From positions 1-45,176 of the IMG/VR virus record IMGVR_UViG_3300043788_000151: a stretch of DNA of 45,176 nucleotides. One strand, written 5' to 3'. The notes below the pieces were generated by a model. It ran no database searches. It saw only the letters and a program-made list of their open reading frames with translations, and was not told the origin of the DNA. The number at the start of each line of letters is the position of its first letter. Position 1 is the stretch's first letter. Source of the stretch: a virus. Position numbers and translations under genes: made by a program. Positions 23,104 through 31,468 of the stretch are shown piece by piece.

Positions 23104-25913
23104 GGCCACACTCCTAGCCTACCGTCCTCTTTCAAAACAGGTGCGGCTTCTTTGGACCAGTACCGGCACAACAGTGGTTCTACGGGCGGCACCATATCGG
23201 GAAGGTACCTCGATGCCCCTAGCTTCATCAGCCGCACGGTCTCTTGTGCAGCGTTGTGAGCCTTGTCATTGTCAGGCGTTTCGATAAGCCACTGATCGTG
23301 GATGAACGCAACCGGGCGTGAACCGAACAGGACGCTGTCTTCTTCGATGTAGCAAGCCTTCGCGATCAACCAACCCGCCTCTTTCGCTGCATCCGACGCG
23401 GGACCTTGGAACCTGGTGTTGCAGCACTCCGTGAATCGGAGACCTCCACGAACGCGATTCGACCGCGGTAACACGACAGTGCCCCTACCATCCGCCGTAG
23501 CCGTTTCTCGAGTCCAATATTCGAAGTAGGGTCTCATCTCGGGCCAACGCGCGAACCACTGCTTTTTCAGCTCTACTGCTTTTTCTCGAGTGAGTACAAC
23601 ATCGTAAGTCTTGCGAGCAAAGAGAACCAACTTGTCCGCACCCAAACCGCCAGGCAGCCCAAAGTTACCCACCTTGCCGGTCTGCCTAGCATTGTCAAAC
23701 TCTTTATCCTTCTTATCTTTCTTGCGCTTGGCAGCTTCTTCATAAGAGATACCTAGCAAGTCCCCTGCCAAGGCTGTGTGGGGATCCTTGCCGGACTTCA
23801 GAACCTCCGCCAGCTCCGAGGCTCCGAACATATCAAGACACGCCTGAGCTAAGCTGTAGAGTTCTAGGGCGTTGTAGTCGGCGTCTATGAACACATAGCC
23901 GGGGCGAGGGACGAAAGACTCTCGGATGCCAGGCATGCGGCGAATGTTCTGGACGTTAGGCTTAGAATTGTGTACACAGAGCTCGTTAGCGATAAACGAG
24001 GATGTGTGCTCCACCTCAAGATCGTACACGTCACAAGTTCCGGAAGGCTCTACAGACAGTACTTCGTGATTGTTGGATAATCCCCAAAAATCAACCAGTT
24101 CAGGAAATCTGTAATAGCTGACGTGCAAGGACTTGTGTCTGTCATTCCCCCTCAATCCCATAGCCAACCGCACGACACGCTTCGATAGGTATTTCCCGTC
24201 CAGGTTATATCTCTTACGCAACGACATAAGGTTGATGCCGTGCGAATCGCACTTAGATTGAATAAAAGAGTGGTCGTGTCCGGTCAACCTAGACATGCTG
24301 GTGACTTTTCCGGCGCACTTAGCAGCCCACCGAAGCAGCGTTGTCTTAGAAACTTCCTCCCATAGTGCATGATCCGAGCCTGTCTTCAAAGCCGCTAACT
24401 GACGTCTTCGTGTTTCCGGATTCAACAGCGCTGCAATTTTCTTGTCCAACGTTTCTGGCGACTGCTGTTCAGCGTGAAGCCTGTGGTGATTGGTTGCAGA
24501 CATCCCCTGAAGATTGTCAGGATTGTTGTTATCCTTGTCGTGGTCCTTGTGGTGAACAGCGTCTTGTTTCTGTCCGGTAATCGACTCGTTTACGAAAACG
24601 TGCTCTCTAAAACTCTCGGAGCCTCGAGCGTATAAGTACTGATACCTGGCTTCCCCACAGCCCTTCGGTCTGCAAGACAACGCTGTTATTCTATCGCCAG
24701 GTCTTAACTCGCCAGCCTCTCGCCACACACCCTCAAACAGCATCACACGGTGCTCTTTCGTTAGCAGGAGTTCCCCCGAATGTTTTCTGCCCTGCCCTCT
24801 CCAAGAGACCTTCACCACAGGTTTATGGCCTGTCATGCCAGCCCATAGAACTTTTTGTAGATATAGATTTCCTGACAAGTCGTAAGAATAGACTAAGTCC
24901 CCTGCCCTAATCTCTTCAATCGGCTTACCCTGAGGGTAGTCGCCCCTGTGACAGGGGGTCTGCACAAACGCACCTTTAGCTATGCAGGAAGTGGTGCGTC
25001 CAGTCCCTGCCAATCCGTATCCAGTATGTACTAATGATTGTTGCAAGATTGGTACATCAGTCGATAGGACTTTCGTGAGGGTGGTGTAATCGGAGTAGGC
25101 TTCCAGAAGAGGGTCCCCTGAGAGCGTGCAAGAATCACTGTCGAGGCAAGGCTTTCCGGTAGGAGTGAGCCGAGGCTCTCCCATGACGGCGAGCATCCGC
25201 TCTTGGGCGGCTTTGGTGTCTCGTACTCCGTTTGCTCGTACAAGTCCGTTCTCCTCCAGCATGCGCCTAATTCTGTTGCGTTCCTTGAGGGTTTCTTGCT
25301 CTAAGAGGTACGCCTTCTGAGGGTCGGTTTTGATGCCCCACACCGACATGAGACGAAGCCAGAAATCGTAGCGACACTGTTCCGCCAAGTTCGGGGCGGG
25401 ACCTCCCTGTGATTGCCATACCTGGAGCGTGCTCAGGGCATCCAAGAGGGAGTAAGTCTTCGCGTCTTCAGGCCACGTTTCGAGCGGCACATCGATAAGC
25501 TCCGAGTACCTTAGCCTCCAGGAATCCGCGCTCTTGTCCAGCTTCCTGCCAAGCCGCGTCGTGCTCAGACGATCCAGAGAGTACCGACCCTTGGCGTTGA
25601 AAAACTCGCCCTTGGCGATGTCCAACAGCTTTTCGTTGATACCGGTGTCGAAGATACGACCGGCTTCGTAGGCGGCGAAGAATAGCTCGATATCGACACC
25701 AGCCGCCACCAGGACCGCCGTATCGAACGCCGTGTTGTGCCCCACCAAGAAACGGTCGGGATCCTTCAACCAGCCCGTCACCAGCGAAACAGCTTCGTTC
25801 GGCTTGACGAGCTGGGGTGTGCAGCCTTCATCGCAGTAGGACATGCAAACCAACCGAGGGGCTTGCTGCCCTACATCGATCAGGAAAGTCTCCGTGTCGA
25901 ACGCCGTTATCAT
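23100..25913 (-). CDS. polA: Family A DNA polymerase with in-frame intein
   Basis: The 937-codon gene encodes a 597-residue polymerase interrupted by a 340-residue intein. The proofreading domain shows F-D-T-E-T-F (5-10), V-G-H-N-T-A-F-D and Y-S-L-L-D. The polymerase domain shows motif A D-A-D-Y-N-A-L-E-L, motif B around K-V-G-N-F-G-L-P-G-G-L-G and motif C I-H-D-Q-W. It replicates the phage genome. ATG at 25913 overlaps the HD-gene stop (ATGA). The intein interrupts the conserved GRTTS/SKPNVQN segment, so splicing is needed for activity. Confidence 0.95.
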   Translation of the reverse strand: MITAFDTETFLIDVGQQAPRLVCMSYCDEGCTPQLVKPNEAVSLVTGWLKDPDRFLVGHNTAFDTAVLVAAGVDIELFFAAYEAGRIFDTGINEKLLDIAKGEFFNAKGRYSLDRLSTTRLGRKLDKSADSWRLRYSELIDVPLETWPEDAKTYSLLDALSTLQVWQSQGGPAPNLAEQCRYDFWLRLMSVWGIKTDPQKAYLLEQETLKERNRIRRMLEENGLVRANGVRDTKAAQERMLAVMGEPRLTPTGKPCLDSDSCTLSGDPLLEAYSDYTTLTKVLSTDVPILQQSLVHTGYGLAGTGRTTSCIAKGAFVQTPCHRGDYPQGKPIEEIRAGDLVYSYDLSGNLYLQKVLWAGMTGHKPVVKVSWRGQGRKHSGELLLTKEHRVMLFEGVWREAGELRPGDRITALSCRPKGCGEARYQYLYARGSESFREHVFVNESITGQKQDAVHHKDHDKDNNNPDNLQGMSATNHHRLHAEQQSPETLDKKIAALLNPETRRRQLAALKTGSDHALWEEVSKTTLLRWAAKCAGKVTSMSRLTGHDHSFIQSKCDSHGINLMSLRKRYNLDGKYLSKRVVRLAMGLRGNDRHKSLHVSYYRFPELVDFWGLSNNHEVLSVEPSGTCDVYDLEVEHTSSFIANELCVHNSKPNVQNIRRMPGIRESFVPRPGYVFIDADYNALELYSLAQACLDMFGASELAEVLKSGKDPHTALAGDLLGISYEEAAKRKKDKKDKEFDNARQTGKVGNFGLPGGLGADKLVLFARKTYDVVLTREKAVELKKQWFARWPEMRPYFEYWTRETATADGRGTVVLPRSNRVRGGLRFTECCNTRFQGPASDAAKEAGWLIAKACYIEEDSVLFGSRPVAFIHDQWLIETPDNDKAHNAAQETVRLMKLGASRYLPDMVPPVEPLLCRYWSKEAAPVLKEDGRLGVWP
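23967..24986 (-). other. Intein with HNH endonuclease domain in the DNA polymerase
   Basis: Residues 310-649 of the polymerase gene form an intein. It begins with Cys (CIAKGAFVQTP), has a block B T-K-E-H-R-V with the conserved Thr and His, and ends with F-I-A-N-E-L-C-V-H-N followed by Ser as the first C-extein residue. All splice-site residues (Cys1, terminal His-Asn, Ser+1) are intact. In the middle, H-H-K-D-H-D-K-D-N-N-N-P-D-N-L is an HNH nuclease core, so the element should be able to home. Confidence 0.95.
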
Positions 25914-26452
25914 GGCATCAGTCGAGTGTAGTACTGCAAGAAACGTGACGCTGCGGCGCTGCTCTCGAGGGGCTTGATCTGGTACCCATCGTTCCAAGGT
26001 TCGTAAGATAGCCCCCAATCCTTTTCACACTTGGACATGATGTCTCGCTTCTCGGTAGCCAAAGTTCGCATATCCGATAGCTTCACCGCCTCGGATGTGA
26101 CCAGCTCGTAAGACACGCGCCAGCGTTGGCAAACCGCACGTATCATCCGCTCGTCTAGCTCACGGAAGGCGTCTCCACACAAGCGCTTGACCGGGCTGGT
26201 GATATCCCCGATAAAAGCCTCATGAGCGTCGTGCATCAGCCCGGCATACGCCATTGCCTTTCCGTGAGGCTCGAGATGCTTCGCCACGATGACGCTATGG
26301 TGGGCGACGTTGTACGGAAGGAGCGTGTGACCCGAGAACCTGTTGATACGACTAAGGGCTACAGCCACTTCGTCTATCGAGACTTCCGTCAAGTCGGGGT
26401 TATGTAGCTCCACCACGTGTCCGTGGAGGGTTTGGATCCAGGGGCTGGACAT
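25910..26452 (-). CDS. HD-domain nucleotidase (YfbR-like)
   Basis: The 180-residue product has the HD hydrolase ligands H-H-S-V (51-52), M-H-D-A-H-E-A (His74, Asp75) and G-D-I-T-S-P-V-K (Asp83). The pattern is that of YfbR-type 5'-deoxynucleotidases, and the enzyme probably adjusts nucleotide pools. It sits between the Zn-binding gene and DNA polymerase. Its 5' end overlaps the upstream gene by 64 bases, so a later start is possible. Confidence 0.8.
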   Translation of the reverse strand: MSSPWIQTLHGHVVELHNPDLTEVSIDEVAVALSRINRFSGHTLLPYNVAHHSVIVAKHLEPHGKAMAYAGLMHDAHEAFIGDITSPVKRLCGDAFRELDERMIRAVCQRWRVSYELVTSEAVKLSDMRTLATEKRDIMSKCEKDWGLSYEPWNDGYQIKPLESSAAASRFLQYYTRLMP

Positions 26453-26595
26453 GTTTTCTTATTCCTATCTCGGAAAGCCTTGCACTCACAGCCTCGGGCT
26501 AAGCAGTCCCCGGGACCTTTCGTATCGAAGTAGTGGCTAGCTCGGTTGTGTCCACACTTGCACTCTTTTATGACGTATTCTGTTTCGTTGTTCAT
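26389..26595 (-). CDS. Small cysteine-rich protein
   Basis: The 68-residue product has about five Cys and two His in C-K-C-G-H...C-L-A-R-G-C-E-C, consistent with a small zinc-binding module. A similar C-x-C-G-H-x-x-x-S-H pattern occurs in small phage proteins of unknown function. ATG overlaps the D12 methylase stop (ATGA), and the end lies inside the HD gene. Confidence 0.6.
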   Translation of the reverse strand: MNNETEYVIKECKCGHNRASHYFDTKGPGDCLARGCECKAFRDRNKKTCPAPGSKPSTDTWWSYITPT

Positions 26596-27356
26596 GAGCT
26601 GATCAGAAGTTCTTTCTTGCTTTCCCAGGTCTGCTTAGCGCCCTTGCCACAATATCGCACGGGCACCTCTTCGATTCTGCATCCTTCGTACAGTCTTCTA
26701 ATTTCAGGAGCGTCATCGTAAGAAAGAAGCCACGAACCTTCTCTTCTGTCCTGCAAAGACCCTGCCAACTGTTCGTGATTTACTGACTTACGGTAAAGAG
26801 CCTTACCCTGTTTATAATAGGGCGGATCCGCGTAGACGAAGCCAGCCCACATACGGCTAAACGAAGCATCGAAACCGAACACGGAAGTTCTACCCCGCAA
26901 CAGAACATGAAGCTGCATGATGTCTGATGCCAGCTTCTGGGCGTTCCACCGACACCCCACGGTCCACCTAGATGTCTGGTTCCTGCCACCAATGGGACTT
27001 GCGTGTAGAATTCCGGCAAACGCCATTCTGTTCAGCGCAATTCCGGCGAACGCGGAGTCTTTCTCTTCCTGTAAACGGTAGAAAGCCTCAACCGAAGGTG
27101 TGAAACAGAGGACCTTTTCTATCAGATCCTGAGGACCTGATACCACTTCCTGCCAGAAGGACCTGACGCAGGAATCGGCTTCGTTGATAATCAGTACGGT
27201 GTCGTGTCGTGACTCGGCTACAGCGATGGTGACCGAACCCCCGCCAACGAAGACGTCGCAGAAGGCGGGAAGTTCTTCAGGCAACCTGGATAGGATCTGT
27301 GGCAACAGCTTAGCTTTAGACCCTGGGTACCTAAAGGGAGATTTCAACGCAGTCAT
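26592..27356 (-). CDS. D12-class DNA adenine methyltransferase
   Basis: The 254-residue product has the D12 Dam pattern: S-P-F-R-Y-P-G-S-K-A-K near the start (S-adenosylmethionine binding), D-V-F-V-G-G-G-S, I-I-N-E-A-D, and the catalytic D-P-P-Y-Y-K in the second half. It methylates adenine N6 and belongs to a different family from the methylase at 18751-19299. The 5' end overlaps the upstream gene by 26 bases. Confidence 0.85.
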   Translation of the reverse strand: MTALKSPFRYPGSKAKLLPQILSRLPEELPAFCDVFVGGGSVTIAVAESRHDTVLIINEADSCVRSFWQEVVSGPQDLIEKVLCFTPSVEAFYRLQEEKDSAFAGIALNRMAFAGILHASPIGGRNQTSRWTVGCRWNAQKLASDIMQLHVLLRGRTSVFGFDASFSRMWAGFVYADPPYYKQGKALYRKSVNHEQLAGSLQDRREGSWLLSYDDAPEIRRLYEGCRIEEVPVRYCGKGAKQTWESKKELLISS

Positions 27357-27624
27357 CTTTCGGAATGAAGTAACAGCCCCCGTTGCCGTAGCCTTCGAAG
27401 AATCTGACGTTTTCTACATCGCGGCGGAGAGCCCATACGTACACGCGATTGCCACCCTCCCAACCGAACACCACAAGGCTCTCTTCAGGAATCATCAGAT
27501 ATCTGTCGTAGTCTTCTTTATCTATGCCGAATTCCCAGATACCGGTTTTCCGGGTAAAGGTCGGATCCGATTTGGACCTAAGAAAAAGAGGGCACCCTAA
27601 CTCTTGGAGACTAGAAAGATTCAA
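27331..27624 (-). CDS. Hypothetical protein with uncertain start
   Basis: The C-terminal half, with V-V-F-G-W-E-G-G-N-R-V-Y-V-W-A-L-R-R-D-V, looks like a genuine small protein but is not recognised. The first usable start in frame is TTG at 27624, which lies in the loop of a hairpin terminator. The first ATG is at 27495 and would give 54 residues. Protein-like sequence continues upstream of that ATG, so the truth may lie between. The 3' end overlaps the D12 methylase start by 26 bases. Confidence 0.5.
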   Translation of the reverse strand: MNLSSLQELGCPLFLRSKSDPTFTRKTGIWEFGIDKEDYDRYLMIPEESLVVFGWEGGNRVYVWALRRDVENVRFFEGYGNGGCYFIPKDDCVEISL

Positions 27625-27633
27625 GGTGCCCTC
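27580..27633 (-). terminator. Hairpin terminator on the minus strand
   Basis: On the minus strand GAGGGCACC (27633-27625) pairs with GGTGCCCTC (27596-27588), a nine-base GC-rich stem with a 28-base loop. It is followed by TTTTTCTT (27587-27580), a typical rho-independent ending. It lies just after the stop of the 28098 gene and splits the long minus-strand block, so genes to the left may be expressed at a lower level or from another promoter. Confidence 0.75.
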
Positions 27634-27639
27634 TCTGAA

Positions 27640-28098
27640 TCAACCCGGTTGCCAGTTGAAAACGGTGAAGTCCTTCTTATCTTTCTGCGTCTTGATCATC
27701 TTCGTCTCGACACGAAGCTTCGTCCCTTTCATGGGGTTCTTGGCGTCGCAAGCCTCAGCGGCGATTTGCTCCAGCTTGGGGTCCACCGTCTTCTCGATTT
27801 CGACCTTATCGTCGGGGTAGTTGTATCCCAGCGCGGCGTAAAAGAGCGGCTTCAAGTTGCTGAATGCCGTGATCTTGTTTGACATCTTCTGGCACCAAGA
27901 AATCTTGGAGCCAACCGGATGCTCCGCCATGGTGGAGGTGTTCACTCGGAACTCGGCGAAGAAACATACGCCCTTGTCGACGGTGTCTCGCACGAGCATG
28001 CGTTCCACCGTAAGATCAAAGAAGCCGTTTCCGTTGACGAACGTCCCGCGCTCAAAAACCTGAGCGTTCTTCAAACCATCAAATACGCTTGCAGTCAT
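27640..28098 (-). CDS. Hypothetical replication-region protein
   Basis: The 152-residue protein begins M-T-A-S-V-F-D-G-L-K-N and shows an alternating beta-strand pattern (G-T-F-V-N-G-N-G-F-F-D-L-T-V-E-R-M-L-V) with many basic residues near the C terminus. The strand pattern and the position among replication genes would fit an OB-fold single-strand DNA-binding protein, but the sequence does not prove this. The gene is followed by a terminator, which suggests it ends a transcript and may be strongly made. Confidence 0.55.
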   Translation of the reverse strand: MTASVFDGLKNAQVFERGTFVNGNGFFDLTVERMLVRDTVDKGVCFFAEFRVNTSTMAEHPVGSKISWCQKMSNKITAFSNLKPLFYAALGYNYPDDKVEIEKTVDPKLEQIAAEACDAKNPMKGTKLRVETKMIKTQKDKKDFTVFNWQPG

Positions 28099-28135
28099 TT
28101 TCCTATTTCCTTGTTTGGCTACCCTTGCGGGTGTC

Positions 28136-29023
28136 TTACTTCGTTGCAGGTGCCGTGCCAAAAACTATTCGAAGCGCTTCTAACTCTGCCGCCGCGATGG
28201 TGCCTCCTAGCTCCCCGCTATCGAGCATTGCGAAGGCTTCTGCGCTAGAGACGCCAAGCATGTTTTGCGCAGCTAGTTCAACAATCTCAACTGCGCGCGA
28301 CTTTGATACGACTTGGGAGAGCCCGCACGCATCACACCAAAAAACTACATAGTCATGAAACTTCTCAGTCAAGTGCTTCCAGCGTCTTGCAATGCTCTTG
28401 CCAAGCTCGAAATCTCGGAGACCGAGATTGCAATCCCGACACAAGAGACCTCGCGCCTTCGGCTTGCCGGGATATTGCGCTTCCGGAAAATGGTCGTGCT
28501 CCGCGCTATCCAGTTCGCCCACAGTCTTCTTCAGAGGACGGCTACATATGGCGCAAAGCCCGCGCTGCTTTATCCAGTAGATTTCGGATCTGGAGACAGA
28601 CCAGCCTCTAGATTTTAGATTATTGTTCTTACTTCTTCGCGCGTATTTATCGGGGTTATTTAGGCGCCACCTACGGTCCTTCGCGGACGACTTCTCGGGA
28701 TTATTGCGGTGCCACTTGCGGCACGCCTCGCGCCCCTTCTCAAGATTCCTTTTTCTGTACTGGCGTTCCTTCTCTAACACCTTCTTGTGGTTCTTGAAGC
28801 GGTACTCAAGACGGTACCTGATACTGCACGGTCTACAACCTCCACTCGAAAAACGATCCGTAGCCTTGCACTTCCGGCACGGCTTATCCTTCAGCCGCTT
28901 CGCGTTCTCCTTCACTATCTCGTCCAGAGTCAACTCTTCGGGGTTCTTGTCGGTGTCGCCCAAGAGCGGTAACTCGGGGTTCGCTAGCTTTTCGCCAGGG
29001 GCTAAGCCGGTAGGAGGTTTCAT
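28136..29023 (-). CDS. Endonuclease VII-like homing endonuclease, composite
   Basis: The 295-residue protein has a N-terminal zinc ribbon C-R-K-C...C-R-P-C-S (about 49-66), a very basic helical middle with repeated R-x-W-x-x-N-N-P segments, and an endonuclease VII-type core near residues 155-200 (C-A-I-C, E-H-D-H and G-L-L-C-R-D-C-N). The last 70 residues, from Y-V-V-F-W-C-D-A-C-G onward, do not fit the nuclease and look like a separate small domain. The gene may be a nuclease fused into another phage gene. Confidence 0.8.
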   Translation of the reverse strand: MKPPTGLAPGEKLANPELPLLGDTDKNPEELTLDEIVKENAKRLKDKPCRKCKATDRFSSGGCRPCSIRYRLEYRFKNHKKVLEKERQYRKRNLEKGREACRKWHRNNPEKSSAKDRRWRLNNPDKYARRSKNNNLKSRGWSVSRSEIYWIKQRGLCAICSRPLKKTVGELDSAEHDHFPEAQYPGKPKARGLLCRDCNLGLRDFELGKSIARRWKHLTEKFHDYVVFWCDACGLSQVVSKSRAVEIVELAAQNMLGVSSAEAFAMLDSGELGGTIAAAELEALRIVFGTAPATK

Positions 29024-29160
29024 GCTCGGTGTCTGAAGTAGAGGTTCTTGAAGTCTTGTAAGTCAATGTGTTTCAAGAAGTGTTCAACGCCGTCCGCTCG
29101 GATGCGCACTTGGCAAGCCATTCTCCACCCGAAACGAGCACAAGATCTAGGGATTTTCAT
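29020..29160 (-). CDS. 46-residue hypothetical protein
   Basis: A 47-codon frame starts with ATG inside the end of the preceding gene and stops in an ATGA overlap with the endonuclease VII-like gene, closing an otherwise empty gap. The product begins M-K-I-P-R-S-C-A-R-F-G-W-R and is basic with a polar C terminus (DFKNLYFRHRA). Expression is inferred from the overlaps at both ends; function is unknown. Confidence 0.45.
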   Translation of the reverse strand: MKIPRSCARFGWRMACQVRIRADGVEHFLKHIDLQDFKNLYFRHRA

Positions 29161-29467
29161 GAGAGTTAGTCACCAGCGTGGAAATTGCAATAGTTGTGCC
29201 TAGGTGTTTTTCTAGGAATTCGAGCCAAGCGATACCCTCTTGCTCGGGCTTGTTAGGGTCCAGATTGGCGAAAATGTTAGCCTGCTTCAACACATCCGAA
29301 CATGTGTCGCAAAGAAACAAAGAGCACTCAAGGTCATTCCAACCGAAACTGTACTGTCTAAAACCGAACGGAAGAAAGCCCCTGATGTTTCCGTTCGGGA
29401 CGGTGGAGTAAGCCGCATAACCGCCGCAAAGATCACAACCGACTTTGAACACCAGCTCTACGCTCAT
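29147..29467 (-). CDS. Zinc-binding hypothetical protein
   Basis: The 106-residue product has paired Cys in C-D-L-C-G-G (10-13) and C-D-T-C (about 53-56), which would form one zinc site, plus an aromatic central region. It is not recognised. ATG overlaps the upstream stop (ATGA). Neighbours are a helicase and small Cys-containing proteins. Confidence 0.6.
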   Translation of the reverse strand: MSVELVFKVGCDLCGGYAAYSTVPNGNIRGFLPFGFRQYSFGWNDLECSLFLCDTCSDVLKQANIFANLDPNKPEQEGIAWLEFLEKHLGTTIAISTLVTNSHENP

Positions 29468-29673
29468 GGCTTATGGTACTCGCACATCGCTCTAGACATC
29501 CCGCAAGGACACTCCTCCGAAAGAGCCACAGGCGTGCTGGCGGGCGCCGGGTTAGTGGACGGCGTGCTGGTAGGCTGACGGTTAGTGGGCGGCGGGACCA
29601 CGTCCCTACCAAACAACTGTAGACGCGTGCACCAATCTAGAAATCTGGCATGTCTCCTTTCAGCGTATGTCAT
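29464..29673 (-). CDS. Small proline-rich protein
   Basis: The 69-residue protein has a basic helical start (M-T-Y-A-E-R-R-H-A-R-F-L-D-W-C), a Pro/Thr/Ser-rich linker and a C-terminal C-P-C-G-M...C-E-Y-H that may bind zinc. ATG at 29673 overlaps the helicase stop (ATGA), so it is likely made with the helicase and could be its partner. Confidence 0.55.
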   Translation of the reverse strand: MTYAERRHARFLDWCTRLQLFGRDVVPPPTNRQPTSTPSTNPAPASTPVALSEECPCGMSRAMCEYHKP

Positions 29674-31322
29674 TTTCTCCACCTAGGACTTGGCATGCAC
29701 GGATCGGGCCAGATCACATCAGCCATGAGAATCTTCTGGGGCGAACCCAAGGACTCGAGTTGCATCCTCGCATCCTCTCGCGCACGCTCCAACGATTCGA
29801 AGTCCTCGCGGCAACCGATCATGCAGTCCACCGTGACCTCATCAGACTCTTGCCCGGTCCGATGCGTCCTACCGATGGTCTGCTCCCACCCATCAGCCCC
29901 TGACTCGGGGGAGGTGAACAAATTCCTATCGAAAACCTTCTGAAGGTTCCGCCCCGTGGAATTTGCCCTCACGCTGGCGATGATTGCCCTCTTGCCGTCC
30001 TCTTCTTCGATGAATCGACCCTTGGCATCTAGACCCTTGCGCCCGTAGTAAGGCAGCCCCGTGAGCCTGCTCAACTCCCTGGCGAAGAAGCCATGGCACG
30101 TCCACACGATGCCGGGCTCTTGTGCCCAACTTGCTGCCCACTTCAGCGCGCTGTCATCGTGCCACACCGGTACCGAGTTGATCTCGAAAGACGGCTTGAT
30201 CTCGCGCCAGGCTTTCAGCGCGCCCATGTCGTCCACGTCCCCCGAGTCCACGGCATGCGCTACCTGCACCTCGCTGTCCAAGTGCCTTGACCTCGAGAGA
30301 GTGTCCCGAACGAACCTCGCCCATACCTTCCGAGCTTCTAACCACTCTGTGGGAGGTGTAGGGGACCAGGCGTAATGCAGGCCAAGCGAGAGCTCCCTCG
30401 CATGCCTCCACACATCGACCGCCGTACTAAGAGCCCAGCCCGACGGCGTCTCCCACAGCTCTCTCAACGTGCGAAAGTTCTCTTCCGTGACTGGCGAGAC
30501 TGAATAGACGTGACCGGTGATTCGGAGAGAGCACGATACGTCATTGCCAAGGCTACAGACAACTCCAGGCGTGTTGCTAAGTCGGCTTTGAAACCACCTT
30601 CGCGCATCCTCTTGCGTAACTCCGAGAACGCCTGCATCAAGCTTGCGCACGAAATCGTCTTGGTTGTCGATTGCATTAGCCCACTCTTCCAACGTGTCCC
30701 TCTCTAGGGGCAACGGCGATCCTTCTTTCAAGGACCATGCCGCCAGGTGCCCGAAGTCTTTCAGGGAGTGTTTCACCAGCGTGCCCGACATAGCGACCAC
30801 TTTGCACATGGGGTTCTCTTTCACGTACCTCGCCACGCGTCGAGTCACGGCGGCTTTAGGGTTCTTGACCCGGTGCGCTTCGTCTAGGACGATCAAGTCC
30901 GGCTTGTACATCGTGAGAAAGTTCGCCGCCGCGACACGTCCCAACGACTCGTAGGACTGCAAACGCAGCGATCGGCTTACCTGCCAGTTCTTGGCGTATG
31001 CTCGGCGCTCGCTCTCCGTCTTCTGGATCAACGCGGCGGGAAGCAAGAGCAGCGGGCGCCTAGCTTCACACACCACGGGTGCGAGCATTGACACCAAGGT
31101 TTTGCCCTTGCCTACGCTTATCGCTCCGAGCAAACCCCCCACGGTCCCTATGTCGTGAAGGGCTTGGTTTTGCTCGGGTAGCAGGCGCTGCACACCGTCG
31201 TGGGTCTTCAGGTACGGTGTCAAGTCAGGCGCGGGACCTTCGCGTAAGGGCAGGCTCTTGATCCGCTGGTAGTCCTTCGAGTTCTGGACGGCTTGCCCTG
31301 GTGATGCGAAGAGGCTATTCAC
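29670..31322 (-). CDS. SNF2-like superfamily 2 helicase
   Basis: The 550-residue product has SF2 motifs in order: G-A-I-S-V-G-K-G-K-T (Walker A, about residue 65), L-I-V-L-D-E-A-H-R-V-K-N (DEAH, motif II), A-M-S-G-T-L (motif III), T-G-R-N-L-Q-K-V (motif V) and Q-T-I-G-R-T-H-R-T-G-Q (motif VI). Phage SNF2-like enzymes act in replication, recombination or fork remodelling. The start is GTG, overlapping the end of the small membrane-protein gene by eight bases. Confidence 0.9.
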   Translation of the reverse strand: MNSLFASPGQAVQNSKDYQRIKSLPLREGPAPDLTPYLKTHDGVQRLLPEQNQALHDIGTVGGLLGAISVGKGKTLVSMLAPVVCEARRPLLLLPAALIQKTESERRAYAKNWQVSRSLRLQSYESLGRVAAANFLTMYKPDLIVLDEAHRVKNPKAAVTRRVARYVKENPMCKVVAMSGTLVKHSLKDFGHLAAWSLKEGSPLPLERDTLEEWANAIDNQDDFVRKLDAGVLGVTQEDARRWFQSRLSNTPGVVCSLGNDVSCSLRITGHVYSVSPVTEENFRTLRELWETPSGWALSTAVDVWRHARELSLGLHYAWSPTPPTEWLEARKVWARFVRDTLSRSRHLDSEVQVAHAVDSGDVDDMGALKAWREIKPSFEINSVPVWHDDSALKWAASWAQEPGIVWTCHGFFARELSRLTGLPYYGRKGLDAKGRFIEEEDGKRAIIASVRANSTGRNLQKVFDRNLFTSPESGADGWEQTIGRTHRTGQESDEVTVDCMIGCREDFESLERAREDARMQLESLGSPQKILMADVIWPDPCMPSPRWRK

Positions 31323-31467
31323 GTGGCGAATAGAAGCAAGATATTAGCCACACGATTGAGATGAACAGCGCAGCGGCTTTGAAAAAAGGCTTCTCCTCCA
31401 GCATCGACACGACCAACCATCCCGTGGTGGCTGAACACGTGGCATAGAGGTGTGGCGAGGGCTTCAT
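31315..31467 (-). CDS. 50-residue membrane protein
   Basis: A 51-codon frame fills the gap between the nuclease and helicase genes, with ATG one base after the upstream stop. The product has two hydrophobic stretches, around residues 15-22 and 30-46 (A-A-L-F-I-S-I-V-W-L-I-S-C-F), separated by E-E-K. It looks like a small membrane protein. There is no clear ribosome-binding site, so coupling to the nuclease gene is assumed. Confidence 0.5.
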   Translation of the reverse strand: MKPSPHLYATCSATTGWLVVSMLEEKPFFKAAALFISIVWLISCFYSPRE

Positions 31468-31468
31468 T

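Noticed and set aside
28143-28160. Apparent fourth sigma-54-type site on the minus strand near the end of the endonuclease VII-like gene
   Set aside because: The -24 part is present but the -12 part reads CTGC, the site is inside a coding region, and no gene starts at the fixed distance.
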